Below are positions 1 to 5,016 of a stretch of 5,016 nucleotides of DNA, piece after piece. A program made the position numbers and the translations under genes. The notes below the pieces were generated by a model. That model saw nothing but the letters and a program-made list of their open reading frames with translations. It was not told the origin of the DNA and did not search any database. Source of the DNA: DASTQL01 sp035462375 (lineage in GTDB: Bacteria > Actinomycetota > Actinomycetes > Jiangellales > Jiangellaceae); contig DATHUJ010000041.1 in NCBI GenBank assembly GCA_035462375.1, positions 1-5,016 of the forward strand, in the 5' to 3' direction. The stretch's first letter is position 1. Every line of letters begins with the position of its first letter.

Positions 1-1678
1 GGAAGACGGCGACGACGACGCCGTAGGCGGCCCCGATGGAGAGCAGGTTCATGACGGCGGCCTTCAGCGGGACGACGACGGACCGGAACACGACCATCAG
101 CAGCAGGACGGAGGCGGCCAGGATGGCGCCGATGAACAGCGGGAGGGCGTCGGTCAGCTGCTCGTCCAGGTCGAGGGTCAGCGCGGTCGCACCGGTCACG
201 GACACCCCGTCCGGAGTGACGGCCCGGACCTGCTCGAGCGTCCGCACGGTGACCGGGTCGGAGGGCTCCGTGGTGGGCAGGGTGGGCAGCACGACGGTGT
301 CGCCGGTCGCGCTGACCCGCGGCTCGCCGACCTCCGCGACGCCGGGGACGGCGGCGATGCGCCCGGCCAGCTCGGGGATGTCCCCGACTCCCAGCCCGGT
401 CCCCTGGAGGTCGGCGACGACGAGCAGCGGGGCGTTGAATCCCGGCCCGAAGCCGTCGGCCAGCAGTTCGTACGCCTTGCGCTCCGTCTGGACGGTCGGG
501 TTGTCGCCGGCGTCCGGGAAGCCGGTGTCGAGCGACAGCGCCGGGGCGGCCAAGGTCAGGAGGGCGAGCGAGCCGACGACCAGGTACGGCCAGGGCCGAG
601 CGGAGATCCGGTGGGCCCGCCGCCACCAGGCGGTCGCCTCGGCAGGCTTCTCGGCGCGACGCCGGCGCACGATCCGTCCTGTGTCGATGCGGTCGCCGAG
701 CAGCGACAGCATCGCCGGCAACAGGGTGATCGCGGTCGCCACCGCGAACAGCACGACGATCGCGGTGCCGAGGCCGATGGAGGCGAGGAAGCCGACGCCG
801 GTGAGCACCAGGGCGGCCATCGCCAGCACCACGGTCATGCCGGCGAAGAAGACGGCGGTTCCCGAGGAGCCCATAGCCGCCGACAGGGCGGTCGCGTTGG
901 CTTGCCCGGCGGTCCGGTTCTCGCGGTACCTCGCGACGATGAAGAGCGCGTAGTCGATGCCGACGCCCAGCCCGACCATCGCGCCGATCGTCGGCGCAGC
1001 GGTGGACACGGTCAAGCCACCGGCCAGCAGCACGATGCCGCCGAGTCCGACACCGACGGCGACCAGAGCGAGCACGATCGGGACGAGTGCGGCCACGACC
1101 GTCCCGAAGGCGACGAGGAGCACGACGAGCGCGGCCACGAGGCCGACCGCCTCGGCGCCCGAGGACTCCTCCTCGGCGTTGAGGAACGCGGCATCGCCGC
1201 CGAACTCGGCCTCCGCCCCCCCGGCTCGGGCCGGCGCGAGGGCATCGACCAGCTCGGCCGCCGTATCGCGACCGAACTCGGTCGACGGCACGTCGAGGAT
1301 GATCTCGGCGTACGCGACCCGGCCGTCGGCCGAGACCCTCCCGGTTGCGAACGGGTCACTGACGGTCGCAACGTGGTCGATCGTCGCGACCTGTGACAGC
1401 GCCGACTCGACGCCCGGTCGGAAGCTGTCCACCCGCTGGCCGTCGGGAGCGGCGAACACGGCGACCGCTGTGCCGCCTGCCGCCTCGGGGAAGCGTTCCT
1501 CGAGCAGCGTCATCGCCTCGGCGCTCTCGCTGCCGGGCGCGCTGAAGTCGTCGGCGAAGGCGCCACCGAGAGCGCCGGAGAGCGCGACCACGAGCGCGGC
1601 GAGGACCGCCCAGGCGCCGATCGTGGTCCATGGTCTGCGTGCGCTGAGGTCACCGATGCGGCGGATGGAGCGGTTCAT
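1..1678 (-). CDS. MMPL/RND-family transporter, N-terminal 559 residues (3' end beyond window)
   Basis: This is an integral membrane exporter of the MMPL family (RND superfamily), which typically moves lipids or hydrophobic compounds using the proton gradient. Reading the minus strand from ATG 1678 gives 559 codons with no stop. Segments I infer: TM1 about residues 18-40; first extracytoplasmic domain 41-175; TM2-TM6 about 176-325; a basic cytoplasmic loop around 330-358 (RIVRRRRAEK); TM7 about 362-382; second extracytoplasmic domain 383-510; TM8 and TM9 about 511-555. The family signature GLGVGIDYALFIVARYREN lies at 236-254. Its Asp242-Tyr243 pair corresponds to the proton-relay Asp-Tyr of TM4 in MmpL3-type proteins. 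The partner pair in TM10 would lie beyond the left edge. Actinobacterial relatives usually have about 700-750 residues, so roughly a fifth to a quarter is missing. The start is fixed by GGGAG at 1685-1689, six bases upstream. It is probably co-transcribed with the small gene ending at 1707. The substrate is unknown. Confidence 0.93.
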   Translation of the reverse strand, partial: MNRSIRRIGDLSARRPWTTIGAWAVLAALVVALSGALGGAFADDFSAPGSESAEAMTLLEERFPEAAGGTAVAVFAAPDGQRVDSFRPGVESALSQVATIDHVATVSDPFATGRVSADGRVAYAEIILDVPSTEFGRDTAAELVDALAPARAGGAEAEFGGDAAFLNAEEESSGAEAVGLVAALVVLLVAFGTVVAALVPIVLALVAVGVGLGGIVLLAGGLTVSTAAPTIGAMVGLGVGIDYALFIVARYRENRTAGQANATALSAAMGSSGTAVFFAGMTVVLAMAALVLTGVGFLASIGLGTAIVVLFAVATAITLLPAMLSLLGDRIDTGRIVRRRRAEKPAEATAWWRRAHRISARPWPYLVVGSLALLTLAAPALSLDTGFPDAGDNPTVQTERKAYELLADGFGPGFNAPLLVVADLQGTGLGVGDIPELAGRIAAVPGVAEVGEPRVSATGDTVVLPTLPTTEPSDPVTVRTLEQVRAVTPDGVSVTGATALTLDLDEQLTDALPLFIGAILAASVLLLMVVFRSVVVPLKAAVMNLLSIGAAYGVVVAVF

Positions 1679-1684
1679 GGTGTG

Positions 1685-1689
1685 CTCCC
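1685..1689 (-). promoter_or_regulatory. Ribosome binding site of the MMPL gene
   Basis: The minus strand reads GGGAG followed by six bases and then ATG at 1678, a near-ideal Shine-Dalgarno arrangement. It lies inside the 28-bp gap after the small upstream gene, so the transporter is translated from its own site rather than by stop-start coupling. Confidence 0.75.
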
Positions 1690-1706
1690 GGTGGTGGTCT
1701 GGTGAG

Positions 1707-1979
1707 TCATCGAGGCTGGGTGGGGACGTCGGGCGGGTCAGAGGCGACCTGAGCGACGGAGACCAGCGGCAGGCCTAGGTCGCGGACCTTCTGCAGCAGG
1801 CCGTGCAGAGCGGCCTGGTCGACCACGGGGCCGTGGAGGACGGTGGTCCCGTCGCTCTGATGGGTGAGGGTCAGCCCGTCGAACCATTCCGCCCACCGCT
1901 GGTCGAGGTGGACGGCAAGGCGGATCTCGTACCGCCCGGGCTCGCACCGGCCGCCGGGCGATGCGTGGGGGTCGCTCAT
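1707..1979 (-). CDS. Conserved 90-residue protein of unknown function, companion of MalT-type LuxR regulators
   Basis: This is a small, soluble-looking protein with no signal peptide or membrane segment. I place its start at ATG 1979 because AAAGGA lies six bases upstream (1986-1991) and the conserved-looking part begins about 16 residues later. After a polar N-terminus it reads RYEIRLAVHLDQRWAEWFDG (16-35), then two likely strands (about 36-41 and 45-52), a helix DQAALHGLLQKVRDLG (54-69), a last strand LPLVSVAQV (70-78) and a Pro-rich tail. The inferred beta-alpha-beta-beta-alpha-beta order suggests a ferredoxin-like or ACT-like fold. The block GPVVDQAALHGLLQKVRDLG matches, from memory, small actinobacterial and chloroflexal proteins annotated only as hypothetical, often beside LuxR/MalT regulators. 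Its place between such a regulator and an exporter suggests a regulated accessory or ligand-sensing role, but that is inference. The frame continues upstream to GTG 2189; I reject that longer form. Confidence 0.85.
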   Translation of the reverse strand: MSDPHASPGGRCEPGRYEIRLAVHLDQRWAEWFDGLTLTHQSDGTTVLHGPVVDQAALHGLLQKVRDLGLPLVSVAQVASDPPDVPTQPR

Positions 1980-1985
1980 GGGGGG

Positions 1986-1991
1986 TCCTTT
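1986..1991 (-). promoter_or_regulatory. Ribosome binding site that decides the start of the small gene
   Basis: The minus strand reads AAAGGA, then six C residues, then ATG at 1979. This selects the 90-residue product over the in-frame GTG at 2189, whose nearest purine run (GGAG) is only two bases from the codon. Confidence 0.75.
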
Positions 1992-2024
1992 GCTCTGCTC
2001 GTGATGGATCAGCGCGGGCGTCGT

Positions 2025-2034
2025 CGCACGTGCG
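2025..2034. repeat. 10-bp perfect palindrome CGCACGTGCG
   Basis: This palindrome abuts and slightly overlaps the longer CGTTCCA dyad at 2033-2052. It falls in the predicted 5' untranslated region of the small gene. It may be a protein site or part of an mRNA hairpin. In GC-rich DNA a 10-bp palindrome is weak evidence alone. Confidence 0.35.
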
Positions 2035-2052
2035 TTCCATCTGTGTGGAACG
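2033..2052. repeat. Inverted repeat over the predicted transcription start (possible operator)
   Basis: The sequence CGTTCCATCTGTGTGGAACG has perfect 7-bp arms (2033-2039 and 2046-2052) around a 6-base spacer. It overlaps the end of the predicted -10 element (2049-2054) and covers the predicted +1 near 2042. That is a repressor-like position for a second regulator, or the dyad could form a hairpin at the mRNA 5' end. The arms are less GC-rich than the surroundings, which makes chance compositional pairing less likely. Confidence 0.45.
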
Positions 2053-2054
2053 TA
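2049..2054 (-). promoter_or_regulatory. Candidate -10 element (TACGTT) for the small gene and MMPL operon
   Basis: TACGTT fits the actinobacterial TANNNT pattern and contains the only TA dinucleotide in the whole gap 1980-2196. It predicts +1 near 2042 and an untranslated leader of about 63 bases. No TTGACA-like hexamer lies 16-18 bp upstream: that stretch reads TCCCGG or similar. A good -10 with no -35 is what an activator-dependent promoter would show. Confidence 0.45.
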
Positions 2055-2061
2055 GGGACGG

Positions 2062-2107
2062 ATGTGGTGAGCCGGGATCACCACATGTGGTGAATGACCT
2101 GGTGAAT
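2062..2107. promoter_or_regulatory. Operator-like cluster: repeated TCACCACAT elements and a 16-bp perfect palindrome
   Basis: On the minus strand three like-oriented elements occur: ATTCACCA (2107-2100), ATTCACCACAT (2095-2085) and CTCACCACAT (2071-2062). Measured at the same element position, successive copies are 12 and 23 bp apart, about one and two helical turns, so all could face the same side of the helix. An opposing copy makes the perfect 16-bp palindrome TCACCACATGTGGTGA at 2078-2093. Its centre is about 43 bp upstream of the +1 predicted from TACGTT, a typical position for a class II activator or a lux-box-type site. The MalT-type regulator encoded just upstream is the obvious candidate to bind here. 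The repeats are seen directly; their function is inferred. Confidence 0.55.
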
Positions 2108-2196
2108 CTCCGCGCCCCTCGCCCGGAGGCGTTGGGGCAGGGGGTGCCGCCTCTGGTGGGCTGGGCTCCATGGGGGACCGCTCTGTCACGGCTCCG

Positions 2197-4962
2197 TCAG
2201 CGGCGCGTGCGCAGGAGGTCGAGCTCGGTCGCCCGACGGACCGCTGCCCGGCGGTTGTTCACCCCGAGCTTCGCGTAGATGTTCTTGGTGTGCGTCCGCA
2301 CGGTGTTCAGGGACACCACGAGCTCCCGGGCGATGTCCGGCCCGCCGAGGTCCGTGGCGAGCAGGCGGAGCACTTCCAGCTCGCGGTCGCTCAACGACTC
2401 GACGGTTCCAGCCGCCCGGGTCGGCCGGGCCGATGTCTGGCCGAAGGTGGTCAGCAGCCGCCCGACGTAGCCCGGGGCGATGCCCCGCTGCGCTGCCGCC
2501 GCGAGCAGGGCCGCCATGGGCGGCCCCTCGTCGGTGAACATCCGAAGGTAGCCTTCTGGCTCCGCCAACGTCACGGCTCGCTCCAGCGGCGCCAGAGCAG
2601 CCACGGTGTCGCCGCGCGCCTGGTGCGCGAGGGCCTGCAGCACCAGGATCTCGATGACGCTTCCGGTCCTGGCTCCAGCTTCGGCGGCCAGGAGAAGACG
2701 CTGCAAGAGCTCGAGCGCCCACTGCCCAGAGCTCACCTGCCGCTCGGTCCGGTACTGCGCCAGCAGCAACCTGGCCAGGGTGACATGCTCGAACTCGCGC
2801 AGGTAGGTCAAGTCGTCCTCGACCGACAGACCCTGCTCGCGCCGCCACCGGAGCGTGTCACCCAACCTTCCTTGCGCGAGCCACACCCGTGCCCGCGACG
2901 CCGCGATCGGTCGCACGTTGGGCGAGAAGTCACCGACGTACACCCGCTCCGCGTCATCGAGCAGGTCCACTGCGCCGTTGAGGTCCCCCTCGGCCTCCCG
3001 GACCCGGGCCATCGCGACCCGCCAGCGATAGGGGTTCTGCGGCAGTCCGAGATGCTCCCCGAGGTCCTGGCTGCGCGCCAGGAGCTGCGTGGCGCCCGCG
3101 AGGTCTCCGCGCTCGCGGTGCAGTGCAGCCATCCCGACGTACATGTCCGCCGTACCGCGCAGGACCGGCCCAGGGTGCTGTGATGCGAGCCGCAGCGCCC
3201 GCTCGTAGGTGCGCATCGCGTCGCCGAGGCGCGCCTGGACGATCTGGATGTCCGCCATCGTGATCGCCAGGCCGAGGACGTCAGAGATGAATCCGGCCCG
3301 CTGCATCCGTTCCGTCGACTCGGCGTATCCCGCGTACGCCGCCTCGAGGTCCCCGCTCCCCCACGAGGCGAGCCCGATGAGTGCCGCGCCGGCCGCGCGG
3401 CCGACGTGGTCGTCGGCAGCAGCGAGGTCCAGGGCCCGCCGGGCATGCGCGATCGTGCCGGCGCGGTCTCCTGACGCCAGCGCCTGTCCGGCCCGGTGGA
3501 CGGCGAGCGACGTCGGCAGCCCCCGGAACCCCTCCTCGTCCACGACCACCATTCCCGGCGGTCGTTCACGAGCTCCCTGTGGCCGACCTGCCATCGCGTC
3601 CAGCCACCGCTCGGCATCCTGCAGGCGCGACTCGACGCCCTCGAGCTCTCCGGTGGCCATCAGTGATCCGGCGTACCCGTTGCTGAGCACCGGCCTGTTC
3701 CGGATGTGCGCGTCGGGCAAGGCCTCCAGCCAGCGCCGCAGGGTGCCCTCCTGCCGGTCCCGGCGCGTGGCTGGGGCTGCCAGCTCGACCAGGTCGGCCG
3801 CTCGCGCGAAGTCCTCGGCGGCCAGGGCGTGGTCGATGGCGACGGCCCGTTCGCCGTTCCGCTCGAACCAGTCGCTCGCCCGCCGGTGCAGCTCGGGGAC
3901 GCGGTCCGGCTGCTCGTCCACGAGGCGCGCGCGCAACACGTCGGCGAAGAGATGGTGGTAGCGGTACCACCGGCGGCGGTCGTCGAGCGGGATCAGGAAC
4001 AGGTTGCCCCTCTCGAGTGCCTCCAGCGTGGCCTTGCCACCGGCCAGACCGGTGACGGCGTCGCACAGAGGACCGCTGAGCTGGTCGAGGATGGAGGTCT
4101 GCAGGAGGAAGCGCTGGACAGGGTCGGCCTGACGCTGCAGCACCTCCTCGACGAGGTAGTCGACCACGTAGCGGGTGTCTCCTGCGAAGCCGGCGATGAA
4201 GCCGGCAACGTCGTCGCGGCCCTGCATCGACAGCGCCGCCAGCTGGAGTGCGGCGATCCACCCTTCGGTGCGCCCTTCGAGCGCCGCCACGTCACGGGCC
4301 GCCAGCTGGAGGCCCATCACCCCGTTGAGGTACGCGACGGCTTCCTCGGTCGTGAAGCGAAGGTCGGCGGCGCGTACCTCGACCAGCTCGCCGCGCGCTC
4401 GCAGCCGGGCCAGCTGCAGCACCGGATCGGCCCGGCCGGCAATCACCAGGTGCAGCTGCGGAGGCATGTGGTCGAGAAGGTACGCCACCCCTTCGTGCAC
4501 CTCGGGGCTGTCGATGACGTGGTAGTCGTCGAGCACGAGCACGAGGTCGGCGTCGGTGGAGCAGAGGTCGTTGAGCAGCGTGGTGATCACGGCTTCGCTG
4601 GGCGTGGGTCGGGGTGCCTGCAGGAGCGAGAGAGCGTCCGCGCCGACCCCGGGGGCCACCTGTTGGAGCGCGGCGATGACGTAAGCCCAGAACGACGCGG
4701 GACTGCTGTCGCCCCGGTCGAGGGACACCCACGCGACGGACCGCTCCCCAGCAGGCGCGGACGCTCCTGCCGGACGCGCCGCGAGCCACTCGGCGAGCAG
4801 GGTCGTCTTGCCGAAACCGGCCGGTGCCGATACGAGCATCAGCTTCGTCGCTGCCCCGCGGTTCAGCCGCTCGCTCAGCCGGGGCCGCGGAACCAGACGA
4901 CGGGGCGCCGAGGGGGCGTACAGCTTCGTCTCGAGCAGGAGACTCGGCGCCACCGTCTGCAT
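2197..4962 (-). CDS. MalT-type (LAL/STAND) LuxR-family transcriptional regulator
   Basis: This is a large signal-dependent transcription activator of the MalT class, in which ATP and a ligand drive multimerisation and DNA binding. Residues are numbered from ATG 4962 (921 aa, within the usual 850-950). The family N-terminus LLLETKLYAPSAPRRLVPRP leads into a P-loop NTPase with Walker A APAGFGKTT (46-54, Lys52) and Walker B LVLVLDDYH (140-148, Asp145/146), followed by IAGRADP (174-180). The family motif YRYHHLFADVLR lies at 333-344. Residues from about 355 to 840 are Ala/Leu-rich helical, TPR-like repeats, the likely ligand-sensing part. A GerE/LuxR helix-turn-helix closes the protein (LSDRELEVLRLLA at 857-869; recognition region SLNTVRTHTKNIYAKLGVNN at 884-903). 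An in-frame TAG ends three codons before the GTG at 4965, so the start is that GTG or ATG 4962. I prefer ATG because the promoter places +1 there. The likely targets are the downstream small gene and exporter. The ligand is unknown. Confidence 0.95.
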   Translation of the reverse strand: MQTVAPSLLLETKLYAPSAPRRLVPRPRLSERLNRGAATKLMLVSAPAGFGKTTLLAEWLAARPAGASAPAGERSVAWVSLDRGDSSPASFWAYVIAALQQVAPGVGADALSLLQAPRPTPSEAVITTLLNDLCSTDADLVLVLDDYHVIDSPEVHEGVAYLLDHMPPQLHLVIAGRADPVLQLARLRARGELVEVRAADLRFTTEEAVAYLNGVMGLQLAARDVAALEGRTEGWIAALQLAALSMQGRDDVAGFIAGFAGDTRYVVDYLVEEVLQRQADPVQRFLLQTSILDQLSGPLCDAVTGLAGGKATLEALERGNLFLIPLDDRRRWYRYHHLFADVLRARLVDEQPDRVPELHRRASDWFERNGERAVAIDHALAAEDFARAADLVELAAPATRRDRQEGTLRRWLEALPDAHIRNRPVLSNGYAGSLMATGELEGVESRLQDAERWLDAMAGRPQGARERPPGMVVVDEEGFRGLPTSLAVHRAGQALASGDRAGTIAHARRALDLAAADDHVGRAAGAALIGLASWGSGDLEAAYAGYAESTERMQRAGFISDVLGLAITMADIQIVQARLGDAMRTYERALRLASQHPGPVLRGTADMYVGMAALHRERGDLAGATQLLARSQDLGEHLGLPQNPYRWRVAMARVREAEGDLNGAVDLLDDAERVYVGDFSPNVRPIAASRARVWLAQGRLGDTLRWRREQGLSVEDDLTYLREFEHVTLARLLLAQYRTERQVSSGQWALELLQRLLLAAEAGARTGSVIEILVLQALAHQARGDTVAALAPLERAVTLAEPEGYLRMFTDEGPPMAALLAAAAQRGIAPGYVGRLLTTFGQTSARPTRAAGTVESLSDRELEVLRLLATDLGGPDIARELVVSLNTVRTHTKNIYAKLGVNNRRAAVRRATELDLLRTRR

Positions 4963-4968
4963 CACCTC

Positions 4969-4998
4969 AGGCTAGGACGCGGGGCGCCCACCGGTCAC
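4969..4998 (-). promoter_or_regulatory. Candidate promoter of the MalT-type regulator, possibly giving a leaderless mRNA
   Basis: The minus strand reads GTGACC (4998-4993, four of six matches to TTGACA), an 18-bp spacer, and TAGCCT (4974-4969, fits TANNNT). With the usual six-base discriminator, +1 falls on the A of ATG 4962. There is no properly spaced Shine-Dalgarno: GAGG at 4968-4965 is only two bases from ATG. Both facts suit a leaderless transcript, which is common in Actinobacteria. The spacer carries the palindrome GGGCGCCC (4982-4989). The upstream region ends at the window edge, so other promoters may exist. Confidence 0.5.
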
Positions 4999-5016
4999 GG
5001 AGCGTAGGCCCCGACC

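Larger units (their letters stand above)
1980..2196. other. 217-bp non-coding regulatory gap between the regulator and the small gene
   Basis: It holds the promoter, palindromes and direct repeats listed separately, all in its left half (about 2025-2107). The right half (2108-2196) is GC-rich, with only weak stems: CTCCG 2108-2112 with CGGAG 2124-2128, and GAGGCG 2126-2131 with CGCCTC 2148-2153 around a 16-base loop. Neither is followed by a T-run on the minus strand, so I see no intrinsic terminator for the regulator gene. Open frames crossing the gap have no family resemblance. Confidence 0.7.

Noticed and set aside
36..1778. Long plus-strand open frames opposite the MMPL gene (about 36-953, 611-1396 and 957-1778)
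   Set aside because: Their translations are Ser/Thr/Arg/Pro-rich low-complexity sequence, while the minus-strand frame gives an uninterrupted MMPL protein with its signature motif.
2108..2153. GC-rich stems after the regulator stop as an intrinsic terminator
   Set aside because: The stems are 5-6 bp with long loops and lack a following T-run on the minus strand, so read-through into the small gene cannot be excluded.
1980..2189. In-frame N-terminal extension of the small gene from GTG 2189, giving 160 residues
   Set aside because: The extension is Pro-rich with no fold, its GGAG is only two bases from the GTG, and it would translate across the palindromes and the promoter candidate. ATG 1979 has a well-spaced AAAGGA.
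4961..4968. GAGGTGAT at the regulator start as an autoregulatory copy of the TGTGGTGA element
   Set aside because: It is a single imperfect copy with no palindromic or direct-repeat partner in the visible upstream region, and it overlaps the start codon, so chance similarity is the better explanation.
4982..4989. GGGCGCCC palindrome in the regulator promoter spacer as an operator
   Set aside because: It is 8 bp and pure G/C in very GC-rich DNA, so it is expected by chance, and no second copy was seen in the gap.
3706..5007. 433-codon open frame on the plus strand opposite the regulator
   Set aside because: It lies antisense to a clear MalT-type gene with intact ATPase and helix-turn-helix motifs. 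Its protein has no recognisable family and the composition expected of a high-GC shadow frame.

Overview
The window reads as high-GC actinobacterial chromosome. Third codon positions are almost all G or C, the protein families are typical of Actinobacteria, and the antisense frames are widely open, as expected at such GC. I cannot name the genus.

All three genes that I accept lie on the minus strand, so the order of transcription runs from the right edge to the left. (1) About 4962 to 2197: a large MalT-type (LAL/STAND) LuxR-family transcriptional regulator with an N-terminal P-loop ATPase, a helical-repeat middle and a C-terminal LuxR helix-turn-helix. (2) 2196 to 1980: a 217-bp non-coding gap rich in dyads and direct repeats, which looks like an activator-dependent promoter region. 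(3) 1979 to 1707: a 90-residue protein of a small uncharacterised family that I recall seeing beside regulators of this type. (4) 1678 to the left edge: the first 559 codons of an MMPL/RND-family membrane transporter, whose C-terminal part lies outside the window. Bases 4966 to 5016 hold a good promoter candidate for the regulator.

The small gene and the transporter are 28 bp apart, and each has a strong Shine-Dalgarno sequence, so they probably form one operon. The simplest model is that the regulator, in its ATP-bound and ligand-bound state, binds the repeated TCACCACAT-type elements in the gap and switches on the small protein and the exporter. A 16-bp perfect palindrome is centred about 43 bp upstream of the start site predicted from the only TANNNT -10 match in the gap, which is where a LuxR-type activator would be expected. 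The regulator's own mRNA may be leaderless, because a -10 match places +1 on its ATG. The ligand, the exported substrate and the function of the 90-residue protein cannot be read from the sequence. I saw no RNA genes, mobile elements, CRISPR arrays or convincing intrinsic terminators.
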